NCBI RefSeq assembly: GCF_001039355.2 | Contig: NW_019775742.1 | Span: forward strand, 129,238-193,237 | Source: Lingula anatina | Taxonomy: Eukaryota; Brachiopoda; Lingulata; Lingulida; Lingulidae | DNA length: 64,000 nucleotides | Direction: 5' to 3' | Shown here: positions 18,137 to 28,182 of the stretch, piece after piece | Layout: each line of letters opens with the position of its first letter | Position numbering within the stretch: position 1 is the first letter of the stretch | The notes under the pieces: model-generated | Database searches by the model: none | What the model was told of the DNA's origin: nothing | The model's input: the letters and a program-made list of their open reading frames with translations, nothing else | Translations under genes and position numbers: made by a program

Positions 18137-19258
18137 TATGGCATCGTTCTGCGCGGAGTAAATTCAACGGTTTGGGGAGGGGGGTCAAACCTTTTCTGAC
18201 TTATGATTACACTGTTGTTGTTATCATTATTATTTTATTTATTTACCTATTTGCACGATAAGAGGAAAGATTACCCACGCGTCCGGTTGTCGGCTGGATT
18301 GTAAGATGTACGCTTTTACGCATATAAACCGCATAATTTAACTTCTAAAAAAAACATTGAGACTGTTTCCTGTTAACGCTGTGTACTTAACTGACACATT
18401 TTGAAACTAGCCCCGTCTTCCTCCCAAGATTTGAAGTCCTATGTTCCACGGGAATAAATTTATTTTATTGCGATTTAATGACGCGGAGGCATCGCTTTGC
18501 AAAACAAACTTAACAATTGTTTTTATTCTACGTTTGACAAGTAAGAAAAGAACATAGTCAGCAAATTAAACTCAATTATTGTAATAACTTTGGGTATCCT
18601 TAACATTAGTTCTAACGATCGAAATAGAACCGTTAACTTTAATATAATTTTTAACGATCTCTCTCAAGGAGTACGTTAGACTTTTTTCTTCACAGTTTAT
18701 TAGAAAATTTTTTCTTCATTCAGAAGCACAGCAGGGGTGCGATTTCTACAGGTGCTGTATGTCACAAATCGGAGCAAAATTTGTTGAGTGTTCACAGTTA
18801 TGTAATGGAAAGATTGATAATTTTCCCCATTGAAATAATACCATTACCGTTCGTCTTTAATACATGTATCTGACACAACCCGGACATTTTTCTACCTACT
18901 GAGCCGTCTCAATTGGGAAGTGAATTGAACAAGATTTTGGCATATTAGTCATTTATTGGCATACTAGTCATATACGCAAGTTATTTTTGTGACATCCTAT
19001 TTTTAGTACATTGTTGTAGACATTATCCAGGTGAACAATCTTGTGTTGTATAACTAATTCCACCGACTGCACTTTTTGCAGTTCCCGGCAGAGTTGGACC
19101 AGCCCAGTTAGTATAAAGTGTGAATCTGACTAGACTCTTCGCAACTGCTTTTGACAGCTGGCTTCTCAACCTATTTTTAATTAAGTAATGAAAGATGTAT
19201 GTATGAAGTAGATGTGTATGTCTTCAGAACAGTAGGCTTAATTTGTGACATGCAACAT
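18137..19258. other. Spacer downstream of ZNF gene 5, no gene seen
   Basis: Homologous to 7098-8236 but more diverged. It includes the right half only of a family B element (about 19035-19120). Confidence 0.5.
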
Positions 19259-21814
19259 TCACATCCCTGGCATATACATGCCGTACATGTAAGGATTAGG
19301 GTTATCTCCGTGATAAACAGCCTCTGGAGTAGGGAACACATTACTGGAGTGTGGACCCCTAAATGAGGTTTCCATGTGCTGAGATCTAAATGTACTGTCA
19401 GTGTGCTGAGGTCTGAATGTACTCTCACTGTGCTGGGGTCTATATGTGCTATCAAACTGTTGACTGATAAATGAACTGTCCAACTGCTGACTCATTACCA
19501 AACCATCAGAGTTCTCACTGTTAAAGTCATCTTCAGGGTGCTGACTTCTGTGATTTTTTGCTGGACTTTTTGCTTTACTTTCAGATGGTCGCTGTTTAAC
19601 TGGTTTCTCTCCAGTATGACTTTTTTCATGTGCATTGCAATTAGATTTTCTTATGAATGCTTTATCACAGTACTTGCATTTAAATGGTCTCTCCCCAGTG
19701 TGAGTCCTTTCATGTGTAGCAAGGGTGCCTCTGTCACGGAAACCTTTTCCACAGTATGAGCAAACATGAGGTTTAATGCCAAGGTGGGTTTTTACATGAT
19801 CTCTCCAATTAGATTTCCTCACAAATCTTCTGTCACAATAATCACACTTAAAAGGCTTTTCACCAGTGTGAAACCGTTCATGTTCTTCACAGGCTAATTT
19901 TACAGGAAAGCCCTGTCCACAGTACTGGCATTTATATGGTTTTTCGCGCGTGTGTTGGGTCCTTTCATGTAACTTCAAAGTTGAACTTTGAGCAAAGCTT
20001 TTGGTACAGTACTGACATAGATAGGGCTTCTCTCCTGTGTGGCATCTTTCATGCACTTCTAAGTCAACCCGAGAGGCAAATGACTTATCACAGGTATTAC
20101 ACTTATGTGGTTTCTCCCCAGTGTGAATCTTTTCATGCTTATTGAGAGCTTTCATTCCCCAGCACGTTTTTCCACAATGAGAGCATTTAAATTCATGCAC
20201 TTTCTCATGCTCTACTAAATCATCTTTCCTGATAAAAGATTGTTCACATTGTTTACATTTCAGTCTGTCCCCTGTGTGAATCATTTCATGTAAAACAAGT
20301 GCACTTCTCCTGCTGAATGTTTTATCACAATGTGAGCACCTGCATATTTTTGTATTGGAGTTTGACTTTTCCACAGAATGAATTTTCTCATGTTTGTAAA
20401 GAGCTCTCATGCCCCGACATGTTTTACCACAATGAGAACATTTCAATTCATGGATTTTTTCATGCTCCCATAAATCAGCTTTACTGGTGAAAGTTTTTTC
20501 ACATTGTTTACACTTGAGTCTATCATCTGTATGAATCAGTTCATGCAAAACAAGTGTATTTCTTCGAGTAAATGTTTTATCACAATGTGAGCACTTATAC
20601 ATATGAGCTGCAGAGTTGGTGACTTCTTTTTTGTTTTCATTCTTTACCTCACGTCCACTTTTCCTTTGAGATTTTAAAGCCTTGTTATCCAAACACCCTT
20701 TTTCATGTTTTGAACATGCACTTTTACTGAAAAATTTCTCATTACAATATTGACATTTAAATGTATTTATAATTGACTTGTAACGCCTTTCCCCTGTGTG
20801 AGTGTTTTCATGCTCAGCACACTCTTCTTTAGTTGTAAAGTTCTTGAAGCAAATCTTACATTTAAATGGTTTGTGTATTTTTTCATGCTGTACACAGTTG
20901 TTTTTTCTGCGAAAACTTTTGTCACAATAATGACACTGGAATGGTTTTTCTCCAGTGTGAATACTTTCATGTTCCTTCAATAGATGTATCTTTAAATCAT
21001 ACATTCCTGTAAAACTTTGACTGCAGTGCTGACACTTGTATTTTTTCAGACTTCCTTTTTCTTCACTGGAAATATTTTCTTCACCAAACCCTACATCAAT
21101 AATTTCATGCTTGATTAGGACCTCACTATCTTGTTCTTGATTGTTGGGATTGCACGATTTATTTTCTAAATCACTTGTTTCAGTTTCATTATCCTCTCCA
21201 CCCGATTCCTCATAGCCGTGACTGTCTGGTAGTTCTAACTGTGCATCAATGTGGAGGGCTATTATCTTCCTTTTCATTGTCAGTAAATCATTTTTAAGGT
21301 TAATAAAAACTTTCATAAAGCCCAGGCACCTGCCACAAATAGCATCTGATTCATCAGGAGGGGACAGGACTTTTAAAAGTTCTCTTATTTCTCTCTCAAT
21401 GTCAGGACAAGAGGAAAGTTTTGTGAATTCAGTCTTGGGGGAGTCTTTGCGAGGTCCACAGACTAAGCACCTGGGACTCTGCTCTGTATCTTTACTGCTT
21501 GAATTATCTTCACCTGGGATACATTGGGAATCGGTATGATTATTTCTGGGAAATGAAAGAGGTTCTTTTACATCGCTATCACCAATCTCTTCATTCATTC
21601 TCTCAACACAAACAGCTGTCCCTACAGGTTGTATATTCCTGTCATTATCTATAGCTAAATCAGTCTCAGCGTCTTCTTTGTTGCTAGGTGCATTTTCTCT
21701 AGCTGAACTTAGATCCTTTTTCGGAACAACCGCACTTGCATTATCATCAGCTGAGGAGGACATCCATGGAGATGAGACGGCTTCTTGCCTGGCTTCTTCT
21801 TCAGGTGTGGACAT
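19259..21814 (-). CDS. C2H2 zinc-finger protein, gene 5 (851 aa)
   Basis: Intermediate member of the array and probable DNA-binding nuclear protein. ZAD-like domain about 112-192 (C116-x2-C119 ... C160-x2-C163, helix to KIIALHIDAQ), with about nine residues (INLKNDLLT) absent from copies 1-4 but with a counterpart in gene 6. SUMO-type IKHE at 234-237. About 16 fingers: four irregular ones, two triplets of the copy 1-4 type, then the six conserved terminal fingers ending near the tail. The 9-residue tail repeats and NPYMYGMYMPGM end are almost identical to copies 1-4. Single exon, start ATG 21814. It looks like the sister of the ancestor of copies 1-4, before the triplets expanded from two to five. 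Confidence 0.92.
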   Translation of the reverse strand: MSTPEEEARQEAVSSPWMSSSADDNASAVVPKKDLSSARENAPSNKEDAETDLAIDNDRNIQPVGTAVCVERMNEEIGDSDVKEPLSFPRNNHTDSQCIPGEDNSSSKDTEQSPRCLVCGPRKDSPKTEFTKLSSCPDIEREIRELLKVLSPPDESDAICGRCLGFMKVFINLKNDLLTMKRKIIALHIDAQLELPDSHGYEESGGEDNETETSDLENKSCNPNNQEQDSEVLIKHEIIDVGFGEENISSEEKGSLKKYKCQHCSQSFTGMYDLKIHLLKEHESIHTGEKPFQCHYCDKSFRRKNNCVQHEKIHKPFKCKICFKNFTTKEECAEHENTHTGERRYKSIINTFKCQYCNEKFFSKSACSKHEKGCLDNKALKSQRKSGREVKNENKKEVTNSAAHMYKCSHCDKTFTRRNTLVLHELIHTDDRLKCKQCEKTFTSKADLWEHEKIHELKCSHCGKTCRGMRALYKHEKIHSVEKSNSNTKICRCSHCDKTFSRRSALVLHEMIHTGDRLKCKQCEQSFIRKDDLVEHEKVHEFKCSHCGKTCWGMKALNKHEKIHTGEKPHKCNTCDKSFASRVDLEVHERCHTGEKPYLCQYCTKSFAQSSTLKLHERTQHTREKPYKCQYCGQGFPVKLACEEHERFHTGEKPFKCDYCDRRFVRKSNWRDHVKTHLGIKPHVCSYCGKGFRDRGTLATHERTHTGERPFKCKYCDKAFIRKSNCNAHEKSHTGEKPVKQRPSESKAKSPAKNHRSQHPEDDFNSENSDGLVMSQQLDSSFISQQFDSTYRPQHSESTFRPQHTDSTFRSQHMETSFRGPHSSNVFPTPEAVYHGDNPNPYMYGMYMPGM

Positions 21815-22539
21815 ATTTCGACCTTAATAACTCGTCCAGAGATAAGTTCACAGCGCAGAAAATATATTTGACTGACCTAGCTGCAGCAACACCATTCTGA
21901 CTTCAAACTGAATAGCTTTGATCTCCTTAGGAAGTTCTATTATAGCTATTAAAGCTCTATTTTAAGGTTTGCTCCATTAACACAAAGGTCCTTCGAAAGG
22001 AAAAAATACTATGATGCGATAGTCTCATAGTTAAATACATTGACCTAGTAAATTATTTAATATGGTTCTGTGTAACAACAAATTCAAATTAAGAGAAATA
22101 ATGGTTTCCTTCCTCTATAGATGTTTGATATTATTCAACTCGATTTAAATCCGGTAAATCACTGTGTAACGAAACACTTGTCGATAATCCCTAAAGACTT
22201 GGTTGAAGCTTTTCTTGGCGAATTGAGCTAATTCATTCGGCATTCGGCAAATTCCGGCCGATTTCGTAACTTGCATTATAATTTTTTAGCGAGGTACGAA
22301 CCCCCGAAAGGGGTTTGCGATAGCATTAAAACACTTTTATTTTCTTAATTGTTTCTGGGGTCATTCTGGGGTCATTACAGAATATAGTAGTAATAACTAT
22401 TTAAATGCTCTCATCAAACATTTAAATTTGAAACATAGAAAGCGGGCGCCTAATATTCTGTGTTAAAAAAAAAAAAAAAAAAAAAAAACTCACATAGGCT
22501 TACACCGCAGGTTCGCTTAGAGAGTAAAAAAGTTGAAGT

Positions 22540-22586
<47 letters not shown>

Positions 22587-22829
22587 TATGATGATAATAC
22601 TATGATTATGCGGAAATATACACTGTTACGTTATTCGATAATGCATGCTAGCTGTCTCTTCAAAAGAACATGGGCTAAAATTTCCCAACTCAAGCTGATG
22701 ACGTAATGTACTGCAGCGTACGTTTAGTTTTGGGGCAGAAAATGTATAACCCATTTCATTTTTCATTCATTGGCATGTAATGTGCCTAATGTGCAAAGAA
22801 CACCCAGCCTTGGTATTATAAGGGGGGCG
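21815..22829. other. Spacer upstream of ZNF gene 5 with simple repeats
   Basis: No gene seen. A-run at about 22466-22488 and a (TA)n tract at about 22544-22586. The promoter of gene 5 must lie here, but the copy 1-4 5' UTR splice sites and CRE block are not recognisable. Confidence 0.4.
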
Positions 22830-22985
22830 TCTCGATAGTCCGAAGGTTCATTGGTCCGAAGGTTCATTGGTCCGAAAAACGGTAACATTTTCATCGGTTT
22901 TTTAATCAAGGGTTCATTGGGCCGAAGGTTCTGGAGTGAACATTCGGACCAATGAACCTTCGGACTATTGAACCTTCGGATTATA
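22830..22985. mobile_element. Inverted-repeat element built of TCCGAAGGTTCATTGG units
   Basis: The left arm has repeated TCCGAAGGTTCATTGG units. The right arm has the exact complement (TTCGGACCAATGAACCTTCGG). A 25-base perfect inverted match encloses about 75 bases. Confidence 0.7.
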
Positions 22986-23877
22986 TATAAAACACTCATT
23001 TCAAAATATATCCGCTATCAAAAAAGTCTAATGCCCATTTAAAGCATGTTAACAAAAGACAAAAAGGCCACACCGTGCTTAATTCATGTTTATCCTGTAT
23101 AAAATCAAGTCATCCACTGATGCGTCCCACGTCCCAATTAACAAATGTAATACACCGGTACTTTGAGCAGGCTGGAATCATCAATTTAAAATCTTCATTT
23201 ATCATGTAGAAAAAATGTATATAAAAGTAACAAATAAACAAATAACATTTTCAAATGTTAATACATGTACATACTAACTTTAACATGATAAACAGTGATT
23301 GCTGTGACAACTACACACCAGCTTCTTATTATTGTAATTACGTAAGTTTACACCCTCTTAATCCTACACCAATATATATTTCTGATGGATTGTGGAGCAG
23401 ACTAGAAAATGTTCCAGGTAATGATTGGGATGTTTTTTCGGCCGTTTCCTCCACGACCGCAAAACCCTCTTCATAAAGATAAGCCTAATTGTTTCGTTCC
23501 CACTGGATTTAGTGATAGGGCAGGGGGTTGGAAACTAGGGAAATGATGTCGTCTTTTCTAACTATTGGTCGCCCACAAAGGCAGTCTTTGAGAGGGAGAC
23601 GTGAAAAATGATTTCCAAAAAAATTTAGCATCTTTCGTTGGAAGGGTCGGCCTAAAACTACACCAAAATCTAACCCACAACCACTACCCTTACAGTTTCA
23701 GAAAATTATTTATTTAAACCTGGTATAGATTTTGGTATTACCACCTTTTTCGTCAGTCTTGAATGATTTTAAGCGCTATTATGTGTGTAAATACTATTTT
23801 TGAGCAGGGCATGTGCCTGTGTGTGTGTGTGTGTGTGTGTGTGTGCTTGCGTAACTGCAAGCCTTTTGGACAGCAAA

Positions 23878-23908
<31 letters not shown>

Positions 23909-24216
23909 AAATGCTTTCCTTATGTTATACAAATTATGCACAAGAAAAATCAGTTGTATAATCTTAAATTTCATGTCATATGTTTCTTCTTTTGTAAACG
24001 CTAATCCTGGACAGATTTTTGGATTGATCTATCTCCCTGGGGAGTCTCACTAAATTGATATCACCTTTACTGGCTTAAATGTCTGTCACACCTAGTAAAC
24101 CTGCAAGAGGCTAATTATCTCCCTCCTCCCCCCCCCCCCCCCAGCTGATTCATATTTGATAAACTATACTGCATGTTTTACTGTTACTGCATGTTTTACT
24201 GTTGTAGTTTGCAACT

Positions 24217-24249
<33 letters not shown>

Positions 24250-24762
24250 CTTCATAGAAGACTTCTATCAAATGACACAAAGGACTACTACTTCATATAT
24301 TCATATTAAACATTTTATTAAAAGTTCCCTATATTTTAAATGAACTAAAATATACATAATTGAAAGTAATGAATAAATGGAATCATTTTGTCTCTCAGTG
24401 ACTAAATTTTCTCTTGATGGGTATTGCTCTATGAATATTGCACTACAAATTTTCAACACTGGTATTCTATTTCATATAAGCATATGAATACTACATGCCT
24501 TACTATGTTACCATTGTATGCATATTAAAAGTAACATTTATCAAAATAATGATTTCCTAAAGTAACTCACACTATTTTTACATGCAATTAAAGGTATGTT
24601 GTATATCATTTTCCTTGTAAAAAATATTAAATTTTAGCAATGTCTGCAAAATTCTGTATATACGTAACTGAGGCATTAGCATAACCTTTTAATGCATTTG
24701 AATATATGTAAATTGTTTCTTTGTAGTGTGTATCACCACCTACTAACTAGACACTTTCATTT
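22986..24762. other. Spacer between ZNF genes 5 and 6 with microsatellites
   Basis: No gene seen. (GT)n at 23817-23844, GAGATA/GA repeats at 23877-23908, a C-run at 24129-24142 and (GA)n at 24221-24247. A family B-like fragment (GGGGAGTCTCACTAAATTG...) starts at about 24037. The last several hundred bases are AT-rich and likely include the 3' UTR of gene 6. Confidence 0.45.
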
Positions 24763-27700
24763 TTACAATCCTGGCATAAACATACTGTACATGTATGGGT
24801 TCTCCCCTGGAGGATACACTACCTCAGGGGCTGGGAATACATTACTTGAATGAGGACCCCTAAATGTGTTATCACCCTGCTGACTTAAATAAGCACCATC
24901 AGAATGCTGGTTTCTGTATGAATTTTCAGACAACTGACCCATGAACGAACTCTCAGAGTGCTGGCTTCGATATGTATTTTCAGAATGATGGCTTCTGAAT
25001 GAGTTTTCAGAGTGGTGACTTTTGTATGGGATGTCAGGGTGCTGATTTCTGAACGTGTCATCAATAAGTTGACTTTTGTTAACCTTAGACTGGCTTTTAT
25101 TCTTGTTAACAGATTGTTGAGTTTTGACTGGTTTTTCTCCAGTGTGAGTTTTTTCATGTTCTGTGCACCTCGATTTCCTGATGAATGTTTTGTCGCAGTA
25201 CTTGCATCCATATGGTCTCTCCCCAGTGTGAGTTCTTTCATGTATAACACAAGTTCCACGGTCGCGAAATCCTTTCCCACAATACGAGCACACATGCGGC
25301 TTAATCCCTGTGTGAGTCCGCACATGATCTCTCCAATTTGCCTTTCTTACAAATCTCTTGTCACAAAAATCGCATTTAAAAGGCTTTTCACCAGTGTGAA
25401 ATCTTTCATGTTCTTCACGGTACAATCTGGTTGGAAATCGCTGATCACAGTACTGACATTTGAACGGTCTTTCCCCTGTGTGTTGGGTTCTTTCATGCAA
25501 TCTCAAAGTGGAGCTTTGAGTAAATTTTTTGGTGCAGTACTGACACAAATATGGTTTCTCTCCTGTGTGTATTCTTTCATGCTCTTTTAATCTTGATGGA
25601 ATGGCAAAGGACATATCACATCCCCAGCATTTGTATGGTTTTCCTCCAAAATGCGTCTTTTCATGTCTCACTAGAGCCTGTTTGCCCTCGCAACCTTCAC
25701 CACAATGCTTACATATAAATGCCTTTTTCTCAATGTGAGTTTTTTCATGCTTTTCACAGTTCCTCTTCTCATAAAATGTTTTATCACAATGCTGGCACTG
25801 GAATTTCTTTTCTTCAGAGTCAGAGCTGTCATCTTCCTCTGTAATACTTTTTTTAGGTGTCGCAGATGTTGAATTTCCAGGCATGTGTTTCTTTTCATGT
25901 TTAACACAGGAATTCTTCCTCAAAAATGTTTTCTCACATATTTTACATTTGAAGGGTCTTTCTCCTGTGTGAGTTCTTTCATGTGCCGTCCACTCATCTT
26001 TCCTGTCAAATGTCCTCGTACAATACTGACAATGAAATGGCCTAGGTAAAGTGTGGGTCATTTCATGCTCAGCACAGTTCACTTTCTTAGAAAAGCTTTT
26101 CTCACAATGAGAACACCTGAATGGTTTATTTGCATGCTTCTTTTCATGTTTAACAAACGTGCTCTTCCTGTTAAATGTTTTGTCACAGTTCTGGCATTTA
26201 AATGGTCTCTCACCAGTGTGATTCATTTCATGAACGGTCAATTCATCTTTTCTGCGATAAATTTTATCACAGTATTGACATTTATATGGCTGTAATTCTG
26301 TGTTAGAGGATTCATTATCATTTTTCTTTAATGATGCTCTGCCTTTGTGCTTTTTCTTTTCATGTAACACACATGATCTTTTTCTGTGAAAAGTTTTATC
26401 GCAGAACTGACATTGGTAAGGTTTTTCACCAGTGTGCACCCTTTCATGCATTACACATTCCTCATTTTTGGTAAATGTTTTGTCACAGTGTTGGCACTGG
26501 TATGGTCTTACCGAAGAGTGAATAGTCTCATGTTCTTTTAATTTCCCTTCAGATGAAAAAATCCTGACACAAAGTTTACACCTGAATGGCTTGTCTTGGT
26601 GCTTCTTTTCATGATGTACACAGGAGTTTTTTCTATAAAACCTTGTGTCACAGTACCGACACTTAAATGGTTTCTCCCCAGTATGTGTCCTTTCATGGGC
26701 CACCAACTCATCTTTTCCACTAATAACTTTACTGCAGTGTTGACATTTGAAGGTTTTTCTTTTACTGCGAGGAACTCTTACTTTTTGATTGACCTCCTTG
26801 TCACTACTATTACCATCAACCTCATATCCTATATCAATGTTTTCATGCTTGACCAATATCTCACCATCTTTTTTGTTATGACTGATATCACGATTTCTAT
26901 TGTCTGTATCACTTGTTTCATGGTCTTCAGTATCTAATTCATAAAGGTTGCTAATATTTTGTAATTTTGGCTGGGACTCTTTGCGAGCAGCATTAGTCCG
27001 AGAGCGCGTTCTTGCCCGTTGTACCACATTGCTACTCCTTAGTTTTCTTTTATAAGTTCGATTATTAATGCTTGCTTCCTGAACATCTTCCTCTGAATCA
27101 TTAATATCTTGCCCATCTGACTCTTCGTGGTCATCCTCATCTATGGACTCACTGGCCCCTTTTGGCTTTGTCTGTGCATCAACATGAAGTGCAATGATGT
27201 TACACTTTAAGTTTAGAAAAACTTTTTTTGCACTCAAAAATCTCTTCATCATACTGACACACCTACCACAGCAAACATCTGACCTTGCTGGAGGTGCCAA
27301 CAATTTCAGAAGTTCTTGGATTTCACTTTGAATTTCTGGGCAAGTGATAAGCTTTGTGAATTTAGCCCTAGATCTTTGCGGCAATGAGCCACAAATTATA
27401 CACTTGGCAATCATTTTCTTCAGGTTGGGTTTATCCCCCATATTCCCTTCACATACTGCAGGATAGGCTGGTCCATTGTCACTGCCTTCATCAGGCTCAC
27501 TGCTTTCAGTCTTTTGTACATTATCTTTAACATTTGCTCTACAGTCAGACAATTCTGTTTGGGGTTGGTTCTTAGGTTCGTGTGAAGATGGTACCTCATC
27601 ATCAGTTCCCATCTGTTCTTCATTCATACATTCTTCATTGTACTGAACAGAAATTGGAACTGCCATACCGTCATCTTTATCCATGTCTTGATTCATGGCT

Positions 27701-28182
27701 GGTTTGGACAAACTGACTGCATTGGTTTTACCAGGGGAATCAATTTCTGGCAAAGAAGCTGGGGAAATTACTCCATTAGTATCATTGTCTTCCACATTTA
27801 TTTTTTCACTGTCCAAAGACATTGCTAGAGCAATATCAGCTTCATTGTCACTTTCCATTTTTTTCTCATCAGTACAGTTTGCAGTACTGTCACTAACCAG
27901 TGAGATTGGTGGTACTGTTATATCTCCATCTTCAGCGCATACATCACTGACACGTTCTTCAGACACACGGATCTTTGTTTGAAACCCCCCTTCACTTTCT
28001 GTGAGTCTTTCAGGTTCACTAGCATTTATAATACTAGGAGAATCAACATTCTCAAAGCCAGGCGTAGAAATTGCAGTTTGTATTTTCTCAGCAGTTTTAT
28101 CATTACTTTCTGGAAACTTATCACGAGATGCGTGCATCAGAGGGTCTGTTCCCCCGTCAATTTCAGTCTTACCCGCATTCAT
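24763..28182 (-). CDS. C2H2 zinc-finger protein, gene 6 (1139 aa), most divergent array member
   Basis: Long acidic Ser/Asp/Glu-rich N-terminus (1-255). ZAD-like domain about 258-338 (C261-x2-C264 ... C305-x2-C308, helix to NIIALHVDAQ). Basic nuclear-localisation-like stretch about 377-401 (KRK...RARTRSR). SUMO-type VKHE at 444-447. About 18 fingers start at C480, mostly with regular TGEKP or HxxKP linkers and no copy 1-4 triplets. The last six to seven fingers align closely with those of genes 1-5. The tail has eight or nine copies of a 9-residue repeat (consensus SQHSENTFR) and ends in RGPHSSNVFP and NPYMYSMFMPGL. Single exon, ATG at 28182. Probably closest to the founder of the array; targets unknown. 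Confidence 0.92.
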   Translation of the reverse strand: MNAGKTEIDGGTDPLMHASRDKFPESNDKTAEKIQTAISTPGFENVDSPSIINASEPERLTESEGGFQTKIRVSEERVSDVCAEDGDITVPPISLVSDSTANCTDEKKMESDNEADIALAMSLDSEKINVEDNDTNGVISPASLPEIDSPGKTNAVSLSKPAMNQDMDKDDGMAVPISVQYNEECMNEEQMGTDDEVPSSHEPKNQPQTELSDCRANVKDNVQKTESSEPDEGSDNGPAYPAVCEGNMGDKPNLKKMIAKCIICGSLPQRSRAKFTKLITCPEIQSEIQELLKLLAPPARSDVCCGRCVSMMKRFLSAKKVFLNLKCNIIALHVDAQTKPKGASESIDEDDHEESDGQDINDSEEDVQEASINNRTYKRKLRSSNVVQRARTRSRTNAARKESQPKLQNISNLYELDTEDHETSDTDNRNRDISHNKKDGEILVKHENIDIGYEVDGNSSDKEVNQKVRVPRSKRKTFKCQHCSKVISGKDELVAHERTHTGEKPFKCRYCDTRFYRKNSCVHHEKKHQDKPFRCKLCVRIFSSEGKLKEHETIHSSVRPYQCQHCDKTFTKNEECVMHERVHTGEKPYQCQFCDKTFHRKRSCVLHEKKKHKGRASLKKNDNESSNTELQPYKCQYCDKIYRRKDELTVHEMNHTGERPFKCQNCDKTFNRKSTFVKHEKKHANKPFRCSHCEKSFSKKVNCAEHEMTHTLPRPFHCQYCTRTFDRKDEWTAHERTHTGERPFKCKICEKTFLRKNSCVKHEKKHMPGNSTSATPKKSITEEDDSSDSEEKKFQCQHCDKTFYEKRNCEKHEKTHIEKKAFICKHCGEGCEGKQALVRHEKTHFGGKPYKCWGCDMSFAIPSRLKEHERIHTGEKPYLCQYCTKKFTQSSTLRLHERTQHTGERPFKCQYCDQRFPTRLYREEHERFHTGEKPFKCDFCDKRFVRKANWRDHVRTHTGIKPHVCSYCGKGFRDRGTCVIHERTHTGERPYGCKYCDKTFIRKSRCTEHEKTHTGEKPVKTQQSVNKNKSQSKVNKSQLIDDTFRNQHPDIPYKSHHSENSFRSHHSENTYRSQHSESSFMGQLSENSYRNQHSDGAYLSQQGDNTFRGPHSSNVFPAPEVVYPPGENPYMYSMFMPGL

